Source of the DNA: JBBSEZ01 sp038239195
GTDB taxonomy: Bacteria > Planctomycetota > Planctomycetia > Gemmatales > Gemmataceae
Assembly (NCBI GenBank): GCA_038239195.1
Contig: JBBSEZ010000057.1
Coordinates: forward strand, 1-30,880
Reading direction: 5' to 3'
DNA: 30,880 bases
A model generated the notes under the pieces. The model was not told where the DNA came from, did not search any database, and saw only the letters and a program-made list of their open reading frames with translations. Numbering within the stretch: the stretch's first letter is position 1; every line of letters starts with the position of its first letter. The position numbers and the translations under genes were made by a program. Shown here in pieces: positions 7,525 to 16,129 of this stretch.

Positions 7525-7569
7525 GCGAGTGGCTCGCGAGCCACTCGCGCAGGGCCCCCGTCGGGGGCC
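7525..7569. repeat. 24-bp perfect palindrome plus adjacent hairpin
   Basis: Bases 7525-7548 are a perfect 24-bp palindrome centred on CTCGCGAG, with no loop. Immediately after lies GGCCCCC (7553-7559) with GGGGGCC (7563-7569) around GTC. Both sit just ahead of the large TPR gene (start 7593). They could be a protein-binding site, a cruciform, or a dispersed spacer repeat. The rest of 7194-7592 shows no gene. Confidence 0.7.
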
Positions 7570-7592
7570 GCACCCTTTTGGAACGACCTCGG

Positions 7593-10500
7593 ATGCGTAA
7601 GATCAACGGTAAGCTGTTCCTGGGGCTGCTGATCGGCACGGTCGTGCTCAGCGGCACCGTCTTCGCCGTGCATTCTTTCCAGTATCAACGCATCGCGAAG
7701 GCCCTGCTGTGGCAGGCCAAGCGCGCCGAGGACCAGGGGCAGGTCAAGCGCATGGCGCAATACCTGCAGCGCTACCTCGAGTTCAACCCGCGCGACACCG
7801 AGGAGAAGGCCAACCTGGCCAAGGTCTACGCCGGCGAAGAGTTCGTCGGCAGCGCCAAGGCGCGCGGCAGCTCGCTGCGGCTCCTCGAGGACGTGCTGCG
7901 CGTGGAGGACCGTCCCGACCTCCGCCGGCTGGCCGTCAAGGTGGCGCTCGAGGTCGGCAGGCCCAAGGACGCACGCGATCACCTCGCGCGGCTCCTCCCC
8001 TGGGACCTGATGCAGGAGCGCATCCGCGCCGACGTGGCAGCCCGGGCCAAGGGCCTGCCCCCGGCGGTTGCAGGGAACGCCGAGGAGCGCAAGCAGCGCG
8101 AGGATCGGGGCGCGCTGGAGTGCTACTGGGGGCAGGTGATGGACGCGGAGCAGCGCCCGGTCGAGGCGATGAGCTGCTACCGGCTGGCCCTGCGCAACGC
8201 CCCCGAGCTGCAGCACAGTTACGCGCGCCTGGCCTACCTGCTGCGCCGCAGCAAGGAGGCCGACCCGGGGAAGCGCCAGGCCAACCACGAAGAGGCCAAC
8301 CGGACCATGGACGAGCTGGTGGCCCGCAACAAGGCGTCGCACCTCTCGGCACTGACGCGCTGGCGCTACCGGCGCGACTTCGACCTGCTGGCCCTCCGCA
8401 CGGCGGCCGGCAAGGGCCAGCTTCCCCTGGAGGAGGCGGCCGAGGACGTCGCGTGGGCGCTCAAGGCCAAGCCCGGGTCGGTGGACGTGCTGCTCGCCGC
8501 GGCTGACCTGGAGCGCCTGCGCGGCCGGTCCGCCATGGAAAAGGAGGGCACCGTGCCCCTCGCCCAGCGCGAGCGGGAGCTCCAGGAGCACCGCAAGCTG
8601 GCTTCGGGCTACCTCCAGCGCGGGCTGGACCAGATCAACAAGCAGCCGGGGCCGCTCGCCGAGTACGCGCGCTTCCAGTTGCTATGGCACAAGGCCAACC
8701 TCGTGCTCGACGAGCTCGACCGCTTCGAAGGCAAGCGCGACGGCGCCCCGGAGGTGAGCCGCAAGGAGGGCCTGATCGCACAGGTGCGCGAGACGATCGA
8801 GGGCATGAAGAAGACCCACATCCCCGCGGCGGGCGACTACCTGCGCGGCCGGCTGCTGGTCCACGAGCGGCGGTGGGCCGAGGCGGCGGCGCTGTTCGAG
8901 CGGGCGCGGGCGGTGCTCAAGTCGCAGCCCGACCTCGTGGCGCAGGCCAACCTCTACCTCGGCCAGTGCTACGAGAAGCTGGAAGAGCCCAAGATGATGT
9001 TCGACGCCTACAAGCGCGTCACCGACTGGGACCCGAGCTCGGTGACGGCCCACCTGGGGATGGCCTCGGCGCGCTGGGCGCAGGGCCAGCTCGACGAGGC
9101 GGCCATCATCTACAAGCACATGATGACCGGACAGCGCTTCCCCCCCCGCGTGCTGATCGACGTCGCACGGCTCGAGGTCCAGCGGCAGATGCAGGCGGAC
9201 AGGCCGGACTGGAAGAGCGTGGAGCGCGGGCTCGACAAGGCGGCGAAGCACAACCCGACGGCCCTCGTCGAACTGGCGCTACTCCGCGCCGAGGCCTTCG
9301 TCCGGCAGAACGAGCTCGACGAGGCGGTGGTCGTACTGCGGAGGGCCCGCGAGGCGAAGCCGAAGGAGGAAGCCGAGCTGACTGCGGCGCTGGCCGACTT
9401 GTACCTGGGCCAGAAAGCGCCCAACCAGGCCGAGCGGGACAAGAACCTCGAAACGGCGCGCACGATCCTGGACGAGGGGAAGAAGAAGCTGGGCGATCGG
9501 GTCACGCTGCGGCTGGCGGAGGCCCGCTACGCTTTCGGCGGAGACCGGGCCGCGTTGAAGGAGCGCCTTCGCGAGCTGGCCCGGGGCGCGGGCAAGTTTT
9601 CCGAGGAGGACCAGTCCCGGCTTCTAAGCGGGCTGGCCGAAGCGCAATTCCAGAGCGGGGAAGTCGAAGAAGCGCGCCGGCTCTGGGAGAAGCTGGCCGC
9701 GCTTCCGCGGCAGCGCGGCGACCTGCGGCTGCGGCTGCTGCTGTTCGACCTCGCCATCCGGGAGGGCAACGAGGCGCGGATGGATCGGGCCCTCGAAGAG
9801 ATCCGCAAGGTGGAGCAGAGCTCGGGCGCCTACCACCGCTACGGGGTGGCGCTGAAGCTGATCTGGCAGGTGAAGAACGGCTCGCTCGACGAGAAGGCGA
9901 AGAAGGGCCTGCTGACGAAGGCCCGCCTGGAGCTGGACCAGGTGTTGAGCCAGCGGCCGTCGTGGGCGCCGGTCTTCCTGGCGCGGGCGGAGATTGCCTC
10001 GCTGACCGGCAACACCCAGCAGGCCATCAAGGACTTGCAGGAGGCCATCAAGAACGGCGACACCAGCCTGGGGGCGGCGCGCAAGCTCATCACGATGCTG
10101 ACGGAGCAGGACCGCAACGACGCCGCCGACGTCGAGCTGAAGAGGCTGAAGAAGTCGCTCCGCGGCAACGCCGAGCTGAGGCGCCTGGCCGTAACCGTCG
10201 CGCTGCGCCAGAAACATACGGTCGAGGCCCTCAAGCAGGCGCACTCTCTGGTAAGCGAGGAGACCACCGACCCGAAAGACCTGGTGTGGATGGCCCAGGT
10301 GCTCTGGCAGGCCGGTCGAGCGGAGGAGGCCGAGAAGAAGTTCGCCAAGGCCCTCGACGTGGCCGGCAACGATCCGATGCCGTGGGTGGCGATGGTCCAC
10401 TTCCTCGCCGAGCACAAGAAGACCGAGCAGGCGCTGGCGACCATCGAGCGGGCCAAGGGCAAGCTGCTCGACGAGCACAAGGCCCTGGCCCTGGCGCGCT

Positions 10501-11966
10501 GCTATCAGTCGATCGGCAAGATCAAAGAGGCCCAGGGTCACTACCAGAAAGCGCTGAGCCGAGAGCCGAAGGACGCTGGCGTGGTGCGGACAGTGGCGGC
10601 GTTCTACCTCAACACGGGCCAGATGAAGAAGGCGGAGCCGCTGCTGCGCCAGTTGCTGGCGCAGAAGGACTCGAAGCCCAACCGGGAGTGGGCGAAGCGC
10701 AGCCTGGCGCTGGTGCTGGCGAGCGGCACCGACTACGTGCGCTTCACCGAGGCGCTGACGCTGGTGGGCCTGCGGCTCGACGCGAAAGGCCGGCTGGGCC
10801 GCGAAGAGGCGGGCAGCTCGGAGAACACCGAGAACCAGCGCGCCAAGGCGCGGGTGCTGGCCTCGCAGCGGCAGAAGCAGTTCCGCAAGCGCGCCATCGA
10901 GTTGCTGGAAGACCTGCGCCGCCGCGGCGCCCTCACCGCCGACGATCAGTACGTGCTGTCGCTGATGTACGACCAGGAGGGCAACGTGCTGAAGGCGCAG
11001 CAGGAGCTGGAGGCCCTGTTGCGCAACGCGCCGAAGACGCCGCAGTACCTGGCCCAGCGGGCCATGGGGCTGATCGTGCAGAAAAAGCTGCCGGGCGACC
11101 TGAAGCGGGCCGACAAGCTCGTCGCCGATCTGGAGCAACTCGAGCGCGAGCGAAAGCTGGCCCCGAACGCGTTCGCCAGCGTGGAGCTGCGCGTGCGCCT
11201 GCTGGAAGCGCGCGGCAAAGGCAAGAAGGCGGTCGAGCTGCTGGTCAAGCACGTGGAGCGCCCCGGTGCCAAGCCCGACGAGGTGCTGCTGGTACTGGCG
11301 TCGCTGGGCCGGCAGAAGCGCTACCCCGAGGCCTATGCAATGTGCGAGAAGCTCTGGCGCGACGGCAAGGTAACAACCGAGGCAGTGGGCGGGGTCAGCG
11401 TGGCGCTGCTGCGTGCGATGAGCCCGACCGACGCTCAGGTGAACCGGATCGCGCGCCTGCTCGAGCAGGCCATCGAGAAGAAGCCGGGCAGCGTCGTGCT
11501 GCTGATGCACCTGTCCGACCTGTACGACAAGCGCGGCAACTATGCCGAGGCCGAAAAACTGTATCGCCGCGTGTTGCAGAAGGAGCCGAACAACGTCGTG
11601 GCGCTGAACAACCTGGCGTGGCTGATGTGTCATCGCGGCGAGGACAGCGAGGAAGCGCTCCGCCACGTGACGGCGGCGGTCAACGGCCTGGGCCGGCGCC
11701 CCGACCTGCTCGACACGCGCGGGCTGGTGTACCTGAAGTTGGGCCGAAACGAGCCGGCTATCGACGACCTCAAGGAGGCGACCGACGAGGCGCCGACGCC
11801 GGCGCGGCTGCTTCACCTGGCGCGGGCCTACCACCAGAACCGCGAGCGGGCGCGGGCGTCGGCGGCGCTGCGCGAGGCGAAGGCCCAGGGCCTCGACGTG
11901 GCGAAGTTGCACCCGGTCGAGCAGGAGGCCGCCCTCAAGCTGCTCGCCGAGTATGGGATGCGTTGA
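7593..11966 (+). CDS. giant membrane-anchored TPR protein
   Basis: This is a 1457-residue protein made almost wholly of helical tetratricopeptide-type repeats (alanine/leucine/glutamate/arginine-rich helix pairs such as LAQANLYLGQCYEKLEEPKM and NNLAWLMCHRGEDSEEALRH). A single hydrophobic segment at about 8-27 looks like an uncleaved signal anchor, which would place the repeats outside the cytoplasmic membrane. In several PEP-CTERM/exopolysaccharide systems a large TPR protein of PrsT type accompanies glycan export; the position between a PEP-CTERM gene and UDP-sugar genes makes a similar scaffolding role plausible, but this is inference. I chose ATG 7593 because the hydrophobic anchor follows directly and the frame upstream runs through a palindromic repeat. 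The ribosome site is weak (GAACGACCTCGG). It is much longer than typical PrsT proteins. Confidence 0.85.
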   Translation: MRKINGKLFLGLLIGTVVLSGTVFAVHSFQYQRIAKALLWQAKRAEDQGQVKRMAQYLQRYLEFNPRDTEEKANLAKVYAGEEFVGSAKARGSSLRLLEDVLRVEDRPDLRRLAVKVALEVGRPKDARDHLARLLPWDLMQERIRADVAARAKGLPPAVAGNAEERKQREDRGALECYWGQVMDAEQRPVEAMSCYRLALRNAPELQHSYARLAYLLRRSKEADPGKRQANHEEANRTMDELVARNKASHLSALTRWRYRRDFDLLALRTAAGKGQLPLEEAAEDVAWALKAKPGSVDVLLAAADLERLRGRSAMEKEGTVPLAQRERELQEHRKLASGYLQRGLDQINKQPGPLAEYARFQLLWHKANLVLDELDRFEGKRDGAPEVSRKEGLIAQVRETIEGMKKTHIPAAGDYLRGRLLVHERRWAEAAALFERARAVLKSQPDLVAQANLYLGQCYEKLEEPKMMFDAYKRVTDWDPSSVTAHLGMASARWAQGQLDEAAIIYKHMMTGQRFPPRVLIDVARLEVQRQMQADRPDWKSVERGLDKAAKHNPTALVELALLRAEAFVRQNELDEAVVVLRRAREAKPKEEAELTAALADLYLGQKAPNQAERDKNLETARTILDEGKKKLGDRVTLRLAEARYAFGGDRAALKERLRELARGAGKFSEEDQSRLLSGLAEAQFQSGEVEEARRLWEKLAALPRQRGDLRLRLLLFDLAIREGNEARMDRALEEIRKVEQSSGAYHRYGVALKLIWQVKNGSLDEKAKKGLLTKARLELDQVLSQRPSWAPVFLARAEIASLTGNTQQAIKDLQEAIKNGDTSLGAARKLITMLTEQDRNDAADVELKRLKKSLRGNAELRRLAVTVALRQKHTVEALKQAHSLVSEETTDPKDLVWMAQVLWQAGRAEEAEKKFAKALDVAGNDPMPWVAMVHFLAEHKKTEQALATIERAKGKLLDEHKALALARCYQSIGKIKEAQGHYQKALSREPKDAGVVRTVAAFYLNTGQMKKAEPLLRQLLAQKDSKPNREWAKRSLALVLASGTDYVRFTEALTLVGLRLDAKGRLGREEAGSSENTENQRAKARVLASQRQKQFRKRAIELLEDLRRRGALTADDQYVLSLMYDQEGNVLKAQQELEALLRNAPKTPQYLAQRAMGLIVQKKLPGDLKRADKLVADLEQLERERKLAPNAFASVELRVRLLEARGKGKKAVELLVKHVERPGAKPDEVLLVLASLGRQKRYPEAYAMCEKLWRDGKVTTEAVGGVSVALLRAMSPTDAQVNRIARLLEQAIEKKPGSVVLLMHLSDLYDKRGNYAEAEKLYRRVLQKEPNNVVALNNLAWLMCHRGEDSEEALRHVTAAVNGLGRRPDLLDTRGLVYLKLGRNEPAIDDLKEATDEAPTPARLLHLARAYHQNRERARASAALREAKAQGLDVAKLHPVEQEAALKLLAEYGMR

Positions 11967-11988
11967 CGACGGGCGACCCTTCTTGCCT

Positions 11989-12014
11989 CCCTCTCCCCGA
12001 GTACAGGGAGAGGG
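11989..12014 (+). terminator. hairpin terminator after the TPR gene
   Basis: CCCTCTCCC (11989-11997) pairs with GGGAGAGGG (12006-12014) around an 8-nt loop, 22 bp past the TPR stop codon. This C/T-rich hairpin style is also frequent as a dispersed spacer repeat. Confidence 0.5.
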
Positions 12015-12084
12015 GGGTAGGATCGCGGCGCAACGAATGACCTCCGACACGGATCGAACCTCTTCAAGGATTGGAGCAACTGGC

Positions 12085-13431
12085 ATGACGCTGAAACTGG
12101 CTTCCCCGAGCACGCTGGCGGACCAACTGGCCGCGCGGATCGCCGAGCGCACGGCGCGCGTGGCGATCGTGGGGCTGGGCTACGTAGGCCTGCCGCTGGC
12201 GGAGACGTTCGCCTGGGGCGGGTATCCCGTCCTCGGCTTCGACATTGACCCGGACAAGATCGCGAAGCTCCGCCGCGGCGAGAGCTACATCGGCCACATC
12301 TGCCCCGAGCGCGTGCGCGAGCTGGCCGGCAGCGGGAAGTTCGAGGCCACCTGCGACCCGTCCGCCTTCGCCGACGCCGACGCCATCATCATTTGCGTCC
12401 CGACGCCGCTGGGCGAGGCGCGCGAGCCGGACCTGTCGTACATCGTGCGCACCGGCGAGGCGATCCGGCCCCACCTGAGGCCGGGGCAGTTGATCGTGCT
12501 GGAGAGCACCACCTACCCCGGCACGACCGAGGACCTGCTGCTGCCGCTGCTCGAGGAGAGCGGGCTGAAGGCGGGGGAGGATTTCTTTCTGGCCTACAGC
12601 CCCGAGCGCGAGGACCCGGGCAACCGCGATTTCGCCACCCGCAACATCCCCAAAGTGGTCGGCGGGCTCGACGAGACGAGCTGCCGGCTGGCGGTGGCGC
12701 TCTACGAGCCGATCGTCGATGGCGTGGTGCCGGTCTCCAGCACGCGCGTCGCGGAGGCGTGCAAGATCCTGGAGAACACCTACCGGGCCGTCAACATCGC
12801 CCTGGTCAACGAGCTCAAGAGCGTGTTCACGGCGATGGGCATCGACGTCTGGGAGGTGATCGAGGCGGCGAAGACCAAGCCGTTCGGCTTCCAGGCGTTC
12901 TACCCCGGCCCTGGCCTGGGCGGGCACTGCATCCCCATCGACCCCTTCTACCTCACCTGGGCGGCGCGGAAGCACGGCCTGAACACGCGCTTCATCGAGC
13001 TGGCCGGCGAGATCAACACCGCGATGCCGCAGTACGTGATGGATCGCGTGGTGGAGGCGCTCAACGACGACGGCAAGGCGCTGAAGGGGGCCCGGGTGCT
13101 GGTGCTGGGCGTGGCCTACAAGAAGGACGTGGACGACCCGCGCGAGTCGCCGGCGTTCGCGATCCTGGAGATGCTGCAAGCGCGGGGGGCAGAGGTCGCC
13201 TACAACGACCCGCACGTGCCGACGTTGCCCCGGATGCGCCACCACACGGTGCGGCTGGACAGCGAGCCGCTCACGCCGGAGCTGCTGGGCGAACAGGACT
13301 GCGTGCTGATCGTCACCGATCACTCGCGCTACGACTACGACTTCATTACCGACAACTGCCGGCTGGTGGTCGATACGCGCAACGCGACGGCGGGGCAGTC
13401 CGCGCCGCGGTGCCGGATCGTCAAAGCCTAG
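12085..13431 (+). CDS. nucleotide-sugar 6-dehydrogenase, WbpA-like
   Basis: This 448-residue cytoplasmic enzyme oxidises C6 of a UDP-sugar to a uronic acid with two NAD+. The NAD-binding loop is GLGYVGLP at 30-37. The catalytic thiol is C282 in GPGLGGHCIPIDPFYLTW, and K227 sits in the conserved EACKILENTYR helix. The C-terminal block GVAYKKDVDDPRESPA is also present. The GGHCIPIDPFYL spelling and KKDVDD are closer to the UDP-N-acetylglucosamine dehydrogenase branch (WbpA type) than to UDP-glucose dehydrogenases, so the product is probably UDP-GlcNAc uronate; the substrate is inferred. The ATG at 12085 has GGAG at 9 nt; an in-frame ATG at 12037 is possible. An epimerase follows, a common pairing for making glycan precursors. 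Confidence 0.88.
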   Translation: MTLKLASPSTLADQLAARIAERTARVAIVGLGYVGLPLAETFAWGGYPVLGFDIDPDKIAKLRRGESYIGHICPERVRELAGSGKFEATCDPSAFADADAIIICVPTPLGEAREPDLSYIVRTGEAIRPHLRPGQLIVLESTTYPGTTEDLLLPLLEESGLKAGEDFFLAYSPEREDPGNRDFATRNIPKVVGGLDETSCRLAVALYEPIVDGVVPVSSTRVAEACKILENTYRAVNIALVNELKSVFTAMGIDVWEVIEAAKTKPFGFQAFYPGPGLGGHCIPIDPFYLTWAARKHGLNTRFIELAGEINTAMPQYVMDRVVEALNDDGKALKGARVLVLGVAYKKDVDDPRESPAFAILEMLQARGAEVAYNDPHVPTLPRMRHHTVRLDSEPLTPELLGEQDCVLIVTDHSRYDYDFITDNCRLVVDTRNATAGQSAPRCRIVKA

Positions 13432-13442
13432 CGAACCATCGC

Positions 13443-13493
13443 AGCCCGACGCGCCAGCGAGGGATTGCTGCTCCCTCGCTGGCGCGTCGGGCT
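13443..13493 (+). terminator. perfect 22-bp inverted repeat (terminator and probable dispersed repeat)
   Basis: Bases 13443-13464 (starting AGCCCGACGCGCC) are a perfect reverse complement of 13472-13493, with a 7-nt loop TTGCTGC. It begins 11 bp after the dehydrogenase stop codon and ends 49 bp before the epimerase ATG. A stem this long and exact could end transcription or separate the two genes. I associate the sequence with spacer repeats abundant in Gemmata-type genomes, which a genome count would confirm. Confidence 0.75.
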
Positions 13494-13542
13494 GGCATCC
13501 ACCCGTCAGTTTGCCGCCGACCAAGAACTCTTGAGGTGAAAC

Positions 13543-14508
13543 ATGGCTGTCTGCCTGGTAACGGGGGGAGCGGGCTTCATCGGGTCGCACCTGGTCGAGG
13601 CCCTCGTCGAGCGCGGGCACCGGGTGCGCGTGCTGGACAATTTCAGCACGGGCAACCTCGCGAACCTCGAGGGCGTGAGCCACCGCGTCGAGGTCATCGA
13701 GGGCGACATTGTCGATCTCGAAACGGTGCGTCATGCGATGCGCGGCGTGGAACTGGTCTTCCATCAGGCCGCCCTCGCGTCGGTGCCGCGCAGCGTGGCC
13801 AACCCGCTGGCGACGCACCGGGCCTGTGTCGATGGGACGCTGCACGTTCTGCTGGCGGCGCGCGACGCGGGGGCGCGGCGGGTGGTGTACGCGGCCAGTT
13901 CGAGCGCATACGGCAACTCGGCGCGGCTGCCCAAGAGCGAGGGCGACCCGACGGGCCCGCTGTCGCCCTACGCCGTGGCCAAGCTGGCGGGCGAGCAGTA
14001 CTGCGCCGCCTTCAGCGAGGTCTACCGGCTGGAGACGGTGCGGCTGCGCTACTTCAACGTCTTTGGCCCGCGCCAGGCGCCCGACAGCCCCTACGCGGCC
14101 GTGGTCCCGCTGTTCGTGCAGGCGCTGACGGCAGGCCGGCCGCCGGTCATCTGCGGCGACGGCGAGCAGTCGCGCGACTTCACGTTCGTCCAGGACGTGG
14201 TGCAGGCCAACCTGCTCGCGGCCGAGGCGCCCGGCGTCAGCGGCAAGGTCTACAACGTTGCGTGCGGCCGGCGCACGACGCTGCTCGAACTGGTGGGGCA
14301 CCTCAACGCCCTGCTCGGGACGACCATCGCGCCGACGCACGTGGCGGCGCGCGTGGGGGACGTGCGCCACAGCCAGGCCGACGTCGAGCGGGCGAAGCAG
14401 GACCTGGGGTATCTGCCGACGACCGACGTGGCGAGCGGGCTGCGCCGCTGCCTGGAGTGGTGGCAGGCGCGCGGGGCCGACGCCGGGCGGAAAACGGCGG
14501 TGGCGTGA
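13543..14508 (+). CDS. NAD-dependent UDP-sugar 4-epimerase (extended SDR)
   Basis: This 321-residue enzyme is an extended short-chain dehydrogenase. The Rossmann loop is GGAGFIGSH (8-16), the active-site serine region is SSSAYG (119-124), and the catalytic pair Y143/K147 lies in SPYAVAK. RYFNVFGPRQ and the C-terminal DFTFVQDVVQANLLA block are typical of UDP-glucose/UDP-GlcNAc 4-epimerases. With the upstream 6-dehydrogenase it could turn a UDP-HexNAc uronate into its galacto form, as in the WbpA-WbpP pathway; which sugar is used is inferred. ATG 13543 follows GAGGTG (13533-13538) closely. A perfect 22-bp inverted repeat separates it from the dehydrogenase, so co-transcription is uncertain. Confidence 0.87.
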   Translation: MAVCLVTGGAGFIGSHLVEALVERGHRVRVLDNFSTGNLANLEGVSHRVEVIEGDIVDLETVRHAMRGVELVFHQAALASVPRSVANPLATHRACVDGTLHVLLAARDAGARRVVYAASSSAYGNSARLPKSEGDPTGPLSPYAVAKLAGEQYCAAFSEVYRLETVRLRYFNVFGPRQAPDSPYAAVVPLFVQALTAGRPPVICGDGEQSRDFTFVQDVVQANLLAAEAPGVSGKVYNVACGRRTTLLELVGHLNALLGTTIAPTHVAARVGDVRHSQADVERAKQDLGYLPTTDVASGLRRCLEWWQARGADAGRKTAVA

Positions 14509-14517
14509 GGCACCGTC

Positions 14518-14534
14518 GGACAGGCTGTCTGTCC
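14518..14534 (+). terminator. short hairpin after the epimerase
   Basis: GGACAG (14518-14523) and CTGTCC (14529-14534) enclose GCTGT, 10 bp past the epimerase stop codon. The stem is short and no T-run follows. The remainder of 14509-14774 contains no recognisable gene. Confidence 0.35.
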
Positions 14535-14774
14535 CACGAAAAGTCTTCCTCACCGCTGCTTCCCTACCTCTTGCGCGCTCCCACCCCGCCCCCTTCCGCG
14601 CCGTGCGCTCATCTCCGCGCCCGTTCTTGCCGATAGGTTCGTTGGGCAGGGCGAGCCCGGTCGAGGCTGACCGCGAAGAGCGGACCAGGCCCGTCCCGCT
14701 CGCCGAGCGCCACGGAAGGGGCCACTGGACGGCCCCGCGGCGTGTTGCAGGATCGCAACCGGAGAACGCTCACC

Positions 14775-15170
14775 ATGAATTCGTCCCTATGGCGCCGCGC
14801 CGTGCTGGCTGCGGTGCTCGGCTGTGGCGTCTGCTCCAGCCTGGCCCGGGCCGATGGTCCCTACCCGAAGGTGCATCCGGCAGCCACGGAACTGCCGCCC
14901 GGCGTGCCCCCGGCCGATAACAGCCCCTCGCACAAGCCCGTGCGCGACTGGCTGCATCACCACCGGCCGCTGTGCTGCTGGGCGAGCTTCAACGGCTACG
15001 GCTGCGACAGCTTCCACTCGACCACGTCGTTCGTGTTCGGGTCGTGCCGCACCTTCTTTGGCGAGCCGTGCCTGAAAAGCGCGCCGCCTTCGGCCCTGCC
15101 TCCGTGGGCTCGTACCGGGGCGAACGGCGCACCCGGGACCACTCCCCCATCCCGCTGCGCTTGCCCCTGA
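14775..15170 (+). CDS. small secreted protein with Cys/His-containing core, unknown function
   Basis: This 131-residue protein opens with a signal peptide (MNSSLWRRAVLAAVLGCGVC, likely cleavage after ARA at about 26). A proline-rich stretch follows (YPKVHPAATELPPGVPPAD), then a compact segment WLHHHRPLCCWASFNGYGCD and SCRTFFGEPCL with several cysteines, and a Pro/Ala-rich tail. I recall similar small exported proteins in Gemmata-type genomes but know no function. ATG 14775 has GGAG at 14761-14764. A frame starting at 14742 is longer but would bury the signal peptide. It is a single gene ending before a strong hairpin. Confidence 0.7.
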   Translation: MNSSLWRRAVLAAVLGCGVCSSLARADGPYPKVHPAATELPPGVPPADNSPSHKPVRDWLHHHRPLCCWASFNGYGCDSFHSTTSFVFGSCRTFFGEPCLKSAPPSALPPWARTGANGAPGTTPPSRCACP

Positions 15171-15277
15171 GCGGTTGGCCCACGGAGCGCCGGCGCGGCC
15201 CCCCCGCCGCGCCGGCGCTGGCCGGAGCAGGATCGCCCCCGCCCGTTCTTGCCTCCGGCCAACTTTCGCCCAGATTT

Positions 15278-15318
15278 AGCCCCTTGCCGGCGCCCCTCGG
15301 GGTCGCAGGCAAGGGGCT
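15278..15318 (+). terminator. cruciform-like terminator
   Basis: AGCCCCTTGCC (15278-15288) pairs perfectly with GGCAAGGGGCT (15308-15318), and an inner CCCC/GGGG hairpin sits between. It lies about 110 bp past the stop codon of the small secreted protein. Its right arm overlaps the left edge of the 709-bp duplication unit. Confidence 0.55.
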
Positions 15319-15420
15319 GTCTCCATTTCGGGCCCGCCTGATCCACGTCGAGGAACTGTTGTCCGAGGCCGAGCCGTCGGTTACAACGGAGGAAAGGCCC
15401 CGCTCTCGGAGGGAGAAACG

Positions 15421-16011
15421 ATGAACCTGCTGCTGACGCCCTCGCTGGAATTCGCAGAGGCCTTCCCCGACGTGCCCGACGGCTTCGAGATGGTCGATGG
15501 CGAGTTGGCGGAGAAGAACGTGGGCACACAATCGAGTTATGTCGGCGGGCGCCTTTTCCATCTGCTCAGCGGCCACTGCGGGGGGCCCGGGCAAGGGTGG
15601 GCGTTTCCGGGCGATGCGGGCTACCACCTCTTCCCCGGTCAGCGGAAGTTGCTCCGCAAGCCGGACGTGTCGTTCGTCCGCCCCGGGCGCTTCCCGGGAG
15701 GCACGCTCCCCCTCGGCGACATGCGCTTCGCTCCAGACCTCGCCGCCGAAGTGGTGTCTCCGAACGATCTCTATGACGAGGTCGATCGGAAAGTCGCCGA
15801 ATACCGCGAGGCCGGCGTCGCCCTCATCTGGGTCGTCTCCCCCCAGACGCGCACCGTTCTCATCCGCCGCCGCGACGGCACCGTGAGCGAGGTTGGCCCC
15901 GACGGTGAACTGAGCGGCGAGGACGTCGTCCCCGGTTTCCACTGCCGGGTGAGCGACCTGTTCCCGCTCGCCGAGCCGGCGGAGCCTCCCGAACTGACTG
16001 GGGCGCCCTGA
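15421..16011 (+). CDS. Uma2/DUF820 family PD-(D/E)XK-like nuclease, copy A
   Basis: This 196-residue protein belongs to the Uma2 (DUF820) family, which has a PD-(D/E)XK restriction-endonuclease-like core and is greatly expanded in planctomycetes and cyanobacteria; cellular roles are unclear. Candidate active-site residues are D82 in RKPDVSFV, E110 in APDLAAEVVSPND, and K124 in VDRKVAEYREAGV. The family's IWVVSP strand (136-141) follows. The GGAGGGAG ribosome site (15408-15415) stands 5 nt before ATG 15421. It is the first copy of a tandem duplication; residues 36-70 differ most from copy B. No methyltransferase or toxin partner is nearby, so a restriction role is not supported. Confidence 0.87.
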   Translation: MNLLLTPSLEFAEAFPDVPDGFEMVDGELAEKNVGTQSSYVGGRLFHLLSGHCGGPGQGWAFPGDAGYHLFPGQRKLLRKPDVSFVRPGRFPGGTLPLGDMRFAPDLAAEVVSPNDLYDEVDRKVAEYREAGVALIWVVSPQTRTVLIRRRDGTVSEVGPDGELSGEDVVPGFHCRVSDLFPLAEPAEPPELTGAP

Positions 16012-16129
16012 AGCGCGCGAAGGGCCTGTTTCCTTTTCGGGCCCGCCTGATCCACGTCGAGAAACCGTTGTTCGAGGCCGAGCCGTCGGTTACAACGGAG
16101 GAAAGGCCCCGCTCTCGGAGGGAGAAACG

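Noticed and set aside
8684..12040. Very long overlapping open frames on both strands across the TPR gene (including 9624-12152 minus)
   Set aside because: They are shadows of a high-GC gene; their translations are Arg/Gly/Pro-rich or Leu/His-rich without domain structure, whereas the 7593-11966 frame gives TPR helices.
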